A stretch of DNA of 64,000 nt, taken from Pedobacter sp. N36a (GTDB lineage: Bacteria; Bacteroidota; Bacteroidia; Sphingobacteriales; Sphingobacteriaceae). Each line of letters opens with the position of its first letter. Positions within the stretch are counted from its first letter, which is position 1. The translations under genes and the position numbers were made by a program. The notes under the pieces were generated by a model, which did not search any database, was not told where the DNA came from, and worked only from the letters and a program-made list of their open reading frames with translations. The DNA lies in assembly GCF_014472395.1 (NCBI RefSeq), contig NZ_JACSZW010000005.1, positions 124,001 to 188,000 on the forward strand. The letters are read 5' to 3'. Of this stretch, positions 53,085-61,590 are shown one piece after another.

Positions 53085-53776
53085 GAGCGTAAGTGTGAAA
53101 TTAATAAATCATTTGAATTGATCAGCAAGGTGTGAATACCCATCGCCTGTGCGCCTTTTACATCGGCAACAGGATTATCACCGACATGAATAATTTCATG
53201 TAACTCAATTTGAGGATGCTTTACCCGATCAATGGTATTCAGCATCAATTGAAAAAACTCGGGATTAGGTTTAGATAAACGCAGTTCATCTGAGTACAAT
53301 TGAAAATCCAGGAATTCATCCAGTTTCAAGTGGCCTAGCACTTTCCTAAGTGTTATTCCTTTGATAAAACCGGTATTACTTAAAATATTTATCGTACTCA
53401 ACCCAGTTGATTTCAATTCGCTTAGTACTGTCAGAGACGTTTCGTTATAAAGTAAAGGCATATTATTCAACAGCAAGTTTTCCATTTCCATGTATAATGC
53501 TACTGTGTCTACGTCTTGAAATTCCGTGGAGAAATCATTGATAATACTGATCACCATCAGGTACATTTCATCGGCATCAATATTTTTGCCGGTCTTTTCA
53601 TTGATGGCATTCACCATTAAATCCACCTGTCTGAAAACCAAGGCCACCTCCTCCATCGTTTTCTTTCTGGAATTATAATGGGCATGAAAATATTTTGTCC
53701 GCTCCGTTTTAAATGCCGGGTTGGATTTGATCAATGTTAGCCATAAATCAAATGAATAGTGTTTATAAAAAGGCAT
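53081..53776 (-). CDS. HAD-superfamily hydrolase of the Ter module
   Basis: This 231-aa protein has the haloacid-dehalogenase layout: motif I YSFDLWLTLI, in which the second Asp of DxD is replaced by Trp-Leu (DLWLT, as in dehalogenase/YjjG-like members), motif II ILSNTGF, motif III KPNPEFFQ and motif IV IHVGDNPVADVKGA. The helical cap lies between motifs I and II. It likely removes phosphate from a nucleotide- or sugar-type product of the overlapping PRTase. It is the first gene of the Ter run. Confidence 0.87.
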   Translation of the reverse strand: MPFYKHYSFDLWLTLIKSNPAFKTERTKYFHAHYNSRKKTMEEVALVFRQVDLMVNAINEKTGKNIDADEMYLMVISIINDFSTEFQDVDTVALYMEMENLLLNNMPLLYNETSLTVLSELKSTGLSTINILSNTGFIKGITLRKVLGHLKLDEFLDFQLYSDELRLSKPNPEFFQLMLNTIDRVKHPQIELHEIIHVGDNPVADVKGAQAMGIHTLLINSNDLLISHLRS

Positions 53777-53840
53777 CTGTGTGTTTAAATTTCCAGTTTA
53801 GAATGTGATTCGAAAGGTAATGTTACAAAAATCGGCAGAC

Positions 53841-54407
53841 TTATTTGATTTTATCCAGGGGTTTCCTTTTGTTTAAACTAGAGGATTTATATTTACTAGG
53901 ACTTAAACCGGTTACCGATTTAAATTGCGCAGAAAGATGCGCACTGCTGCTATAGCCCATCTTATAAGAGATTTCATTCAGGTTCAGCTCTCCATATTCC
54001 AGCAGTTCCTTTACTTTTTCTATTTTTTGCTGAATAATATATCTCTCAATCGTGAGGCCTTCTACGTCAGAAAACAATCGGCTCAGATAGGCATAATCCT
54101 TATCCAAACGATCTGCAATGATGGAAATCAGGCTTTGATGAACCTCGTTTAAATCTGAATGATGAACCAGCTCAATCACCTTATTTTTAACCTGTTCCAC
54201 CAGCTGATCCTTTTCTTTGTCCATCAATTCAAAACCGAGCAGCTCCATAGTCGCTGAAATGTCCTGCAATTGAGCGGAAGTTGGATCCGGAGCGACCAGC
54301 ACCTTACCCAAGGTAATGTCCTTAACCTCGAAGTGAAGCTGCTCCAACTGCTGACGAACAATCATCACGCAACGGTCGCAAACCATATTTTTTACATATA
54401 ACACCAT
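53841..54407 (-). CDS. AraC-family regulator with HMA-like N-terminal domain
   Basis: The N-terminal 65 residues look like a heavy-metal-associated or ferredoxin-like domain: VLYVKNMVCDRCVMIVRQQL with a CxxC pair (Cys10, Cys13), then EVKDITLGKVLV and a GFELMD strand. From about residue 90 a complete AraC DNA-binding domain follows, with IADRLDKDYAYLSRLFSDVE and LNEISYKMGYSSSAHLSAQF (the second helix-turn-helix), then TGLSPSKYK. It probably senses a metal or thiol-reactive compound. It is divergent from the Bcr/CflA exporter gene 180 bases away, its likely target. Confidence 0.88.
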   Translation of the reverse strand: MVLYVKNMVCDRCVMIVRQQLEQLHFEVKDITLGKVLVAPDPTSAQLQDISATMELLGFELMDKEKDQLVEQVKNKVIELVHHSDLNEVHQSLISIIADRLDKDYAYLSRLFSDVEGLTIERYIIQQKIEKVKELLEYGELNLNEISYKMGYSSSAHLSAQFKSVTGLSPSKYKSSSLNKRKPLDKIK

Positions 54408-54570
54408 AATCTATCTCTCCGAAGTTAAAAAAACATTTACAAAAATAAGCTATTTTCTTTCCTGTAACTTACAAAATCCTGCTTAAAACTTATATAATTA
54501 AAAAACGAAACGCCCTCGATGAGGTTTGGATAAAATAGCAGATTTCGGCGGTTCCCAAAAGTACAATTCC

Positions 54571-54578
54571 TATATTTG
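54571..54578 (+). promoter_or_regulatory. Candidate -7 promoter box for the Bcr/CflA exporter
   Basis: TATATTTG is a perfect TAnnTTTG match, only 9 bases before the ATG at 54588, so the transcript would be almost leaderless. No good -33 element was found. Confidence 0.45.
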
Positions 54579-54587
54579 CAGCAGCTA

Positions 54588-55814
54588 ATGACAAAACAAA
54601 AATACTTCCTCCTGATTGTATTATTAGGCTCCCTAACCGCGTTAGGCCCCTTTTCAATCGACATGTACCTTCCTGGATTTCCAGCAATTGCAAAAGATCT
54701 AAACACTACCGTACTTAAAATATCTCTTTCATTATCCAGCTATTTTATTGGAATCTCCGCCGGACAGCTCCTATATGGTCCATTATTAGACCGTTTTGGA
54801 AGAAAAAAACCCTTGTACATCGGACTGATCGTCTATATCCTGGCTTCTGCTGGCTGCGTATTCGCCAGCAGTCTGGACACCTTAATCGCATTGCGCTTTA
54901 TGCAGGCAATCGGCAGCTGCGCAGCAGCTGTTGCTTCAATTGCGATGGTGAGAGACCTTTTTCCAGTCAAAGAAAATGCCAAAGTTTTCGCCTTACTGAT
55001 GCTCGTAGTGGGTGTTTCGCCAATGGTTGCCCCTACCTTGGGCGGCTATGTCACAGTAGCCTGGGGATGGCATTCCGTATTCATCATCTTGATGGCCTTA
55101 GGGGTATTGAATCTAGTGGCCAGCTGGCTTTGGTTACCAGATAGCTATAAACCAGATACTAGTCTTTCCTTGAAGCCGGTGCCGATTATCAAAAACTTTC
55201 TTTCTGTGATCAAAGATCCACAGTTTTACACTTACGCCTTCAGCGGCGCATTGGCTTTTGCTGGGCTATTTGCCTATATCTCCGGCTCACCACTCGTTTT
55301 CATCGATATTTTTAAAGTGTCGGAAGAAGCTTATGGCTGGATTTTCGCCTTGCTGGCTACCGGATTAATTGGTTCAAGTCAGATAAACACGCAGTTATTG
55401 AGAAAACACAAAAGTGAACAAGTGATTTTCGCCGCATTGAGCATACAGGTTTTTGTGGTCATATTTTTTCTGATCGGCAGCATTTACAATTGGTTCGGCC
55501 TTATGGAAACCGTCATCTTACTGTTCTTATTCCTGTCCTGTCTGGGCTTTACCAATCCCAACACCTCCGCTTTATCGCTTGCTCCATTCAGCAAAAATGC
55601 GGGAAGCGCATCGGCCTTAATGGGTGCCGTACAGATGGGATTAGGCGCTTTGGCTTCATTCGGAGTCAGCATGTTTGAAATCCGATCAGCGGTTCCTATG
55701 GTAGCTATCATGACCGGGACTACGTTGATTGCCTTGACGATTCTCATCATTGGCAGAAGAAATATTAAGGTTCAGATTCCAGAAAGTAAAGAGCCGGGTG
55801 CTTTTGTACATTAA
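54588..55814 (+). CDS. Multidrug exporter, Bcr/CflA family (MFS)
   Basis: This 408-aa MFS protein has twelve predicted membrane segments. Family marks: GPFSIDMYLPGFPAIAKDL (motif D1-like start of Bcr/CflA), GQLLYGPLLDRFGRKKPLY (motif A) and RFMQAIGSCAAAVASIAMVR (motif B region). VVGVSPMVAPTLGGYV is motif C of drug:H+ antiporters. The ATG at 54588 is chosen over TTG 54576, because MTKQKYFLLIV begins just before the first helix. It exports drugs or similar small molecules and may be controlled by the divergent AraC regulator. Confidence 0.92.
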   Translation: MTKQKYFLLIVLLGSLTALGPFSIDMYLPGFPAIAKDLNTTVLKISLSLSSYFIGISAGQLLYGPLLDRFGRKKPLYIGLIVYILASAGCVFASSLDTLIALRFMQAIGSCAAAVASIAMVRDLFPVKENAKVFALLMLVVGVSPMVAPTLGGYVTVAWGWHSVFIILMALGVLNLVASWLWLPDSYKPDTSLSLKPVPIIKNFLSVIKDPQFYTYAFSGALAFAGLFAYISGSPLVFIDIFKVSEEAYGWIFALLATGLIGSSQINTQLLRKHKSEQVIFAALSIQVFVVIFFLIGSIYNWFGLMETVILLFLFLSCLGFTNPNTSALSLAPFSKNAGSASALMGAVQMGLGALASFGVSMFEIRSAVPMVAIMTGTTLIALTILIIGRRNIKVQIPESKEPGAFVH

Positions 55815-55878
55815 TTTATTTTAAAAGGTCGTAGGGGTAAGTCCTCCTTGTGTTGTCTCATTTCAAAATCAGACAAAA

Positions 55879-56889
55879 ATGAGGATTACCAACTACAGCA
55901 AAACTTTAAAACTATTATGACCAGGATATCTGCCCATCGCCCTTAGCGGCTTACTCCTTTCTTCCAGCCCAGCCGGTTTTGCGCAAAGCAATTCATCAGA
56001 AAAAATCCACATCGCATTGCTCTATCCTTTAAGCAGCAATGGCACACATGCGCCTTTAGACACCAACAATTACTCTTTTCATTTATTGGCAGGTATTTCC
56101 TCCGTAGAGAAAGGATTCAGTTTTGCGGGCCTTTCAAATATTGTCCGCAATGAAGCTAAGGGAACTCAAATTGCCGGACTTCTGAATACTTCCGGTGAAA
56201 ATAAGGGCGCAGCCTTTGCTGGCTTTGCCAATGTTTCCAGAGGATATGTGAACGGCGTTCAATTTGCCGGATTCATCAATATTGCTAAAAAGGTAATTGA
56301 AGAGCTAGGCATCAGTCGGCTTTTCATTTCTTCTACACAAAGAATTCAAAATCTGAATATCCCAAGTTTTTTTGGGAATACGCCTTTCCAGGCTTCCCTT
56401 ACTCCTGGCTTGAGCTCTCATGGAAGGATGAGCTCCAGAGTGATCAATAAAGTTTCCTTAAATGTAATCGGAGGTTACACCGCCGGAGTAGATGACTTTG
56501 AAATCGCCGGACTTTTTAACCTAAGTAAAGGTGAAGTCAGGGCATTACAAGTGGCCGGTATGATAAATATCAATTCCAGAACCTCCAGAGGTGTGGGAAT
56601 TGCTGGTTTAGCGAATATTTCTTCCAGAACATCATCAGGAATACAGATCGCCGGATTGTTCAATATTGCAAAGAAAAACACAGGTTTTCAATTGGCACTT
56701 TTAAACTTTTCAGGTTCCTCCACAGGCACCAGCTTGGGTCTGCTCAATTTTGTAGGGGATGGTTACTATAAGATCTCTGTTTCTAGTAATGAATTGGTGC
56801 AAACCAATGTGGCTTTAAAACCCGGAAATGCCAACCTTTATAATAAATTACAAGCAGCAGGTAGTGCCCAACAAACACCACAATTTTAG
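55879..56889 (+). pseudogene. Repeat-rich exported protein with an in-frame stop in the signal peptide
   Basis: From ATG 55879 the frame reads a basic start (MRITNYSKTLKLL), a TGA stop at 55918-55920, then continues in frame as a hydrophobic, A-x-A-like leader (IALSGLLLSSSPAGFAQ) into the mature protein. The intact part from 56017 has about ten copies of a G-x-Q-x-A-G-x-x-N unit (GTQIAGLLN, GVQFAGFIN, GIQIAGLFN) separated by a variable block, as in a beta-helical surface protein. The stop splits leader from body. No ATG before the body gives the same frame. It is thus a broken gene or the result of one base error. Family not recognised. Confidence 0.72.
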
Positions 56890-56945
56890 TGGCAACAACA
56901 AAGGTTGGTATGGATGGAATGCGGGAATTACCTTTTTCTAATTCC

Positions 56946-57629
56946 TTAAGTTAACAGTTCCACAAGGTCCCTCATTCCTGCAACAGCCCCCTTTTCGATT
57001 TTAATCACTTGATGGCTGTTTTTCACCTGTGGTATTTTTGGGTCGATAATGTAGGTTGGACTTTGTGCAGGAACAAAATCAATCAGACCGGCAGCCGGGT
57101 ATACCGCCAATGAAGTACCTATTAATACGAATACTTCAGCCGCCGCACAAATTCTAGCCGCCTCTTCAATCATAGGCACCGATTCTCCAAACCAAACTAC
57201 ATGTGGCCGCAGCTGTGTTCCCAACTCGCAAAACTCCCCCATTTTTAACTCCCAGCCATGAATTGGATAGGTTAAATCAGGATTACCATCGGATTGTGAG
57301 CGCGTAATGACGCCATGTAAATGGGTCACTTTTGTAGAACCAGCCCTTTCATGTAAATCGTCTATATTTTGAGTGATGATGTGGACATCGTACGCTGCTT
57401 CCAGCTCGGCTAATGCCCTGTGGGCATCATTAGGCTGCGCCAGCAACACCTGTTTTCTGCGTTGGTTATAAAAGTCCTGCACCATTTCCGGATTTTTTCT
57501 CCAGGCTTCAGGTGTAGCGACGTCATACACATTAAAGCCTTCCCATAAGCCATCCGTATCCCTAAAGGTTTTCAATCCACTTTCCGCACTGATTCCCGCT
57601 CCCGTTAATACGACTAATTTCTTCTTCAT
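56946..57629 (-). CDS. cobB: NAD-dependent protein deacylase, Sir2/CobB type
   Basis: This is a 227-aa sirtuin. NAD binding: VLTGAGISAESGL and FRDTDGLW. Catalytic: TQNIDDLHERAG and HLHG (general base His). Substrate pocket: FYNQRRKQ, with the Tyr-x-x-Arg pair of SIRT5/CobB-type enzymes that remove succinyl or malonyl groups. LRPHVVWFGE and LIGTSLAVYPAAG are the usual later blocks. The small zinc domain between HLHG and LRPHV has only one Cys instead of four, so structural zinc is probably lost. It reads opposite to the upstream repeat protein. Confidence 0.92.
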   Translation of the reverse strand: MKKKLVVLTGAGISAESGLKTFRDTDGLWEGFNVYDVATPEAWRKNPEMVQDFYNQRRKQVLLAQPNDAHRALAELEAAYDVHIITQNIDDLHERAGSTKVTHLHGVITRSQSDGNPDLTYPIHGWELKMGEFCELGTQLRPHVVWFGESVPMIEEAARICAAAEVFVLIGTSLAVYPAAGLIDFVPAQSPTYIIDPKIPQVKNSHQVIKIEKGAVAGMRDLVELLT

Positions 57630-57684
57630 AAGGTTGAATTTAGTGATAAATTAGGGACAAGCCCTGGTAAATTCAGGTAAAAAA

Positions 57685-57729
57685 AATCCCGGGATGCTGA
57701 GGAGTATACTCCGCAGCAATCCCGGGATT
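57685..57729 (-). terminator. Strong hairpin terminator of the 57765-58343 gene
   Basis: Arms AATCCCGGGATGCTG and its near-perfect complement (one bulged base) enclose GGAG/CTCC pairing. On the minus strand at least eight T follow. It separates the corrinoid-uptake genes from the sirtuin gene. Confidence 0.9.
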
Positions 57730-57764
57730 GCTTATCTTTTACAACTGTAATTAACCCTTGTTGA

Positions 57765-58343
57765 TTATGCTTTCGCTAAACTTAAGGATGGGAATTTCGC
57801 TTTCAGCACTTCAAAAGCACCAAACATAACCGCTCCATACACTACTGTACCGTAAAGGAAATTCAATTCGAATGGAATAGCAGCGATTAAACATTGTCCG
57901 TAACCAGCTAAAGTTGCTGGATAGATGCTCGGTGCATACATTGGACCAATGTCAGCCAGGATCCAATGAAGGAATACGCCGATGAAAGTAGAGGCCATAA
58001 ACGTACCTACATTTATTTTTTTCATCATCAGTTTACCAACTGCTACCATCGCGATGATCGCAATGTAAGTCCAATACCATCCTGCATAGAAAAATCCGTA
58101 TCCTGACATCTTAGCAATAAAAATATCACTCAGTACCAATACCAGCATAGGAAAAGCAAATGCTTTAACATTACTATTGAAATATGCACCGCCAAATAAG
58201 GCAATTGCTCCTACAGCTGAAAAGTTAGCGATCTCTTTAAAGTCGCCAGACAAAGGTGCTGCAATACGGATAATGCTTACAAAGATGATCATCACCAACA
58301 GGATGATCGAACGCGGGTTGAATTTAGATTCAGACATATTCAT
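57765..58343 (-). CDS. S-component-like membrane protein (DUF6580 type)
   Basis: The frame opens at a TTG at 58403, but ATG 58343 (or 58337) begins the natural protein (MSESKFNPRSIILLVMII after two residues). It is 192 aa with five or six hydrophobic segments: FSAVGAIALFGGAYF, GYGFFYAGWYWTYIAII, FMASTFIGVFLHWILADIG and LNFLYGTVVYGAVMFGAF. Sequence and size resemble substrate-binding S components of vitamin transporters. It lies below BtuG-like propellers and a TonB receptor, so cobalamin or a precursor is the likely substrate (inference). It has a private promoter box and terminator. No ATPase genes are present. Confidence 0.75.
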   Translation of the reverse strand: MNMSESKFNPRSIILLVMIIFVSIIRIAAPLSGDFKEIANFSAVGAIALFGGAYFNSNVKAFAFPMLVLVLSDIFIAKMSGYGFFYAGWYWTYIAIIAMVAVGKLMMKKINVGTFMASTFIGVFLHWILADIGPMYAPSIYPATLAGYGQCLIAAIPFELNFLYGTVVYGAVMFGAFEVLKAKFPSLSLAKA

Positions 58344-58358
58344 GTGTATATTATAAAA

Positions 58359-58366
58359 CAAAGTTA
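58359..58366 (-). promoter_or_regulatory. Candidate -7 promoter box for the S-component-like gene
   Basis: On the minus strand TAACTTTG fits TAnnTTTG, 15-22 bases before the likely ATG. The gene could therefore be transcribed apart from the DUF5074 gene that ends at 58407. Confidence 0.45.
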
Positions 58367-58406
58367 TATTTTTTCCACGGCATAAAAAAGCCAATGACCA
58401 CAAGCT

Positions 58407-59486
58407 TTAATGGAAGGCAAACATCGCCGGAAAATAATAACCGCTAAAAGGAACTGTTTTAGTCAACGTTCCCGTTTTTGCATCATAAATGTTCAGGAAA
58501 TTACTCACGTATCCACTCAACAGGGTAGTCGTTACAATCTGATCGGTTTTAGCATAATATCCCAGATTCTTTTTATAGAAACTTTGCAGATCAGGAGTTG
58601 TAATAAAAGGTTTATCTAAAGAAGTTTTGTCACCAGAAATATACTTGTAAATGTTTTTACCACCACCCCATCCGCTGGAAATGTTGATCATAAACACTGC
58701 ATTTTCTTTGGTAGAAGCAACCAGCGGCGAAGAAAACCAGGCATTAAAAGTATTGTAAGTAGTAAATGGCAACGCTATAGTTTCCGTTTCCAAAGTTACA
58801 GGATCCGATTTATAAAGGTTATTACCACCTGTGAACCATACTTTTCCATCTGGTGTTTGCACAAAACCCATAGTTACACCTGCAATTTTCTTTTGAAGGC
58901 TAAGATCGGAAGCATTGTAAATGACTGCACCTTCTGTTCGGGAAATGATATAGATATATTTATCTGTTTTCAGCATATCGCCCATTTGCCCTGTAGCACC
59001 TAATAATTTAGCCGAAATCTTAAATGTCTTTAGATTTACTAAATAAACACCATCACTGCTGCTTAAAAGACCATTGTTTTCATCAATACCGACAAATGCG
59101 CGCCAATCATATTCCGTAGATCCAGGGATTCTGCCTACTTCTTTCATCGTGATTGCATCAGCCACTACTACAGGTCCTCTTGCTTTACTCACAACATATA
59201 GGTTTTTATTGAAAACGGTGCCAAATTGCACTGTAGAGCTCGCTGGCTCAAATCCTTTTCCTGGATTTTCTTTTTGGAAAATACTATCTCTCAATGTTCC
59301 TGTCCCTGCATCATAAAATGATACTGAACCGGTACCATGACCGAACCATCCTTCATGGATGATAAAAAAGCCATTTTCATACTTTCCAGAAACCTCTGGC
59401 ACTGTTGCTGCATCTTTCTTACACGAGAATAGCGCAACGGAAAAAACAGCTGCTAATGCTAATCTTTTAAAATTGGTCATCTTCAT
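58407..59486 (-). CDS. Surface lipoprotein, DUF5074/YncE-like beta-propeller
   Basis: A lipoprotein signal (LALAAVFSVALFSC then KKDA) precedes a propeller of about 330 residues. The DUF5074 hallmark near the start is FFIIHEGWFGHGTGSVSFYD. Later blades show VYLVNLKTFKISAKLLG and VWFTGGNNLYKSDP. Such lipoproteins sit with TonB receptors in Bacteroidetes, often in corrinoid uptake loci. It is the last gene of the run receptor, BtuG-like, BtuG-like, surface lipoprotein, this gene, 39 bases after the previous one. Confidence 0.82.
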   Translation of the reverse strand: MKMTNFKRLALAAVFSVALFSCKKDAATVPEVSGKYENGFFIIHEGWFGHGTGSVSFYDAGTGTLRDSIFQKENPGKGFEPASSTVQFGTVFNKNLYVVSKARGPVVVADAITMKEVGRIPGSTEYDWRAFVGIDENNGLLSSSDGVYLVNLKTFKISAKLLGATGQMGDMLKTDKYIYIISRTEGAVIYNASDLSLQKKIAGVTMGFVQTPDGKVWFTGGNNLYKSDPVTLETETIALPFTTYNTFNAWFSSPLVASTKENAVFMINISSGWGGGKNIYKYISGDKTSLDKPFITTPDLQSFYKKNLGYYAKTDQIVTTTLLSGYVSNFLNIYDAKTGTLTKTVPFSGYYFPAMFAFH

Positions 59487-59525
59487 TTAGTTTGTCGAAT
59501 TGTATTATTAATATTTAAGGTATGA

Positions 59526-60389
59526 TTACTTTTTAATCAGGCTGATGTCTTCTACACCGGTAACTTCAGTGGATAGTTCTCCCAACCATCCCATGTCTGC
59601 TTGAATGCCCGTTTGGATTTTAATGAAATTGATTCCTTTCAAAACCACTTTTTTTCCATTTTGATCAATTGCATTTGCAATATCAATTTTATCTCCATCT
59701 ACCAAATTATCTGCGTAACCCCAGGCAAAAGGCTTACTGGTGATCATTGAAGGAACGGTCGTATTTATATTCGTTGAAGGCAACTTGGAGCCTTTTATCG
59801 TATAGCTAGTCATCGTTTTCCCATCTTTGTCTTTCATATCAGGGAAATAAGCCTGCCTATGGTAGGTATTTGTCTTTACTACCCCAGATAAGCCATCGCT
59901 ATCCAGCCATGGTACTGGATCAGTATCAGCTGCAGGCTTGGTGTAGGTTACTGAATAATTACGCTGATAGCCGGTTTTATTGAACTCACTGCCTGCAACT
60001 TCAAACCAGGTATCATCCGCCAATCCGTTGCCGTTGGTATCTTCCATGACCCAAACAATGCCTGGTTCTGAGAAATTTTCAAATGGGTTTCCATAAATAA
60101 TGATATCGTCTTTATCCACCTGATTGATAACGGCATGGTCAAAGCCAAGCACAATATATCCACCCCAAGCACCAAGACTTACCATTCCTTTTTTACCGAT
60201 GATCGTATTGGCACCTTTCAAATTTCCAAGGTCGGTATTGATGAACTGGCCTGGAGCCGGCTGATATTCGATTAATTTAGAGACAAAACTCGTCTGAACA
60301 ACTGGAATTTCTGGTGTTGGTGCTGAATCTTTTGAGCAAGATGCCAAAGCGGCCATTCCCATAAAAGCCAGGTAGTATTTAATTTTCAT
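59526..60389 (-). CDS. Surface lipoprotein of corrinoid-uptake-type loci
   Basis: A lipoprotein leader (YYLAFMGMAALASC then SKDS) is followed by one beta-sandwich-like domain. It contains GGYIVLGFDHAVINQ, IYGNPFENFSEPGIVWVMED and the calcium-type loop TNGNGLADDTWFEVAGSEF. I know this arrangement from Bacteroides 'cell surface protein' genes next to BtuB/BtuG. The late segment WGYADNLVDGDKIDIANAID supports a ligand- or surface-binding role. Exact function is not established. It lies between two propeller genes. Confidence 0.8.
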   Translation of the reverse strand: MKIKYYLAFMGMAALASCSKDSAPTPEIPVVQTSFVSKLIEYQPAPGQFINTDLGNLKGANTIIGKKGMVSLGAWGGYIVLGFDHAVINQVDKDDIIIYGNPFENFSEPGIVWVMEDTNGNGLADDTWFEVAGSEFNKTGYQRNYSVTYTKPAADTDPVPWLDSDGLSGVVKTNTYHRQAYFPDMKDKDGKTMTSYTIKGSKLPSTNINTTVPSMITSKPFAWGYADNLVDGDKIDIANAIDQNGKKVVLKGINFIKIQTGIQADMGWLGELSTEVTGVEDISLIKK

Positions 60390-60428
60390 TATATGATGAT
60401 TTTAGATGATATTTATTAGAAAAAATGG

Positions 60429-61541
60429 TTAATAGCCATATTTGAATACGGCCAATTTAGGCCCTATACCCGTTTCAAAACTGAATTTAGCTTTTCCATC
60501 TGCTCCGAAACAGAACATTGCACCATTACCGGTAAACGTTTTTGCATCGGCGATGTAAAATGTCTTTTCGAATGGATCTAAAGTAGCTCCATTAGGTCCT
60601 GTGATCACTGTAGCATCCTTGATCAGGTTAGCACCCAATGTACCAGTATTGGTGTCAAAAGATTTAACAAAAGGAGCATAACCCATTGCAAAACCTGTTG
60701 TTCCGGTGATGTTTAAAAATGAAATTCCCAAATCACTGCCAGTGCTCAATCTCGTATCTGAAGCACTGCTCAACCTGTCGATTGTACCTGGGATAGTGGG
60801 ATAATTACCCGAAGTGAGCACGAATAAATCACCAGAAGCAGCTGCAGAAATTGCTCTTGGATTCAGGGCCGTAGGGATTTCTTTCAACTTAGCAAAGGTG
60901 GCGATGTCCACTACAGACACAGAAGAATTAGTAGGTGATGGGAATGATGGATGTACTGAATTGGTCACATAAATTTTGTTTTTAGCGATGGTCAATTGCT
61001 CTAATGCACCACCAACAAGTAATCTGCTATCGATTGTTAAACTCGCAGTATCCAATCTCGTAATTTTACCATCATAGCCTGAGATGTAGGCTTTGTTTTT
61101 ATCAAATACGATATTTCTTGGCATAAAGCCTCCGTTTTCATCTGAAAAAGCGATGCGTTTCAATGATTTACCGGTCGACTCGCTGATTACTTCCAGGTAA
61201 GAATCTTTGGCACTAGTCGTTGTCCCCGTGATCACACAATAGATTTTACTACCATATTGCTTCAGGTCGTTCGCATTATCACCAAGTGCTTTATTGTTTT
61301 GCTTCTTGAAATAATCGATCTCCACCTTTTGTGATACCACATCATAGTAGCTTATAGAACTCGCTGAACCTCCTGTTGCTGCACTGTATTTACCCTCGTT
61401 GAGCACATATACGCCAACCGTAGACAGAGATACAGGTTGAATTTCAGGTAACTTATCTTTTTTACAAGCAGTTAATGATAGTATGCCTGCTGTGGCAAGG
61501 AAGAGAAATGCGCTTCCTGATTTGGTAATTGATGTATTCAT
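60429..61541 (-). CDS. BtuG-like beta-propeller lipoprotein
   Basis: Leader LFLATAGILSLTAC then KKDK gives an outer-membrane lipoprotein. Body: VGVYVLNEGKYSAATGG, SISYYDVVSQKVE, GDNANDLKQYGSKIYCVITG, YISGYDGKITRLDTASL, IYVTNSV and a last blade FEKTFYIADAKTFTGNGAMF, a seven-bladed YncE-like fold. It is a shorter, more divergent relative of the 61591-62742 protein. In Bacteroides BtuG sits on the TonB receptor and captures cobalamin; the same role is inferred here. 49 bases separate it from the upstream paralogue. Confidence 0.82.
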   Translation of the reverse strand: MNTSITKSGSAFLFLATAGILSLTACKKDKLPEIQPVSLSTVGVYVLNEGKYSAATGGSASSISYYDVVSQKVEIDYFKKQNNKALGDNANDLKQYGSKIYCVITGTTTSAKDSYLEVISESTGKSLKRIAFSDENGGFMPRNIVFDKNKAYISGYDGKITRLDTASLTIDSRLLVGGALEQLTIAKNKIYVTNSVHPSFPSPTNSSVSVVDIATFAKLKEIPTALNPRAISAAASGDLFVLTSGNYPTIPGTIDRLSSASDTRLSTGSDLGISFLNITGTTGFAMGYAPFVKSFDTNTGTLGANLIKDATVITGPNGATLDPFEKTFYIADAKTFTGNGAMFCFGADGKAKFSFETGIGPKLAVFKYGY

Positions 61542-61590
61542 GTTTAGATTTTATTTGTTATAAATTATAATTTATTGGTAATGGTGATTC

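Noticed and set aside
55917-55946. ATG at 55917 as a rescue start for the broken repeat protein
   Set aside because: It is in another frame and meets a TAG after nine codons, so it cannot restore the leader.
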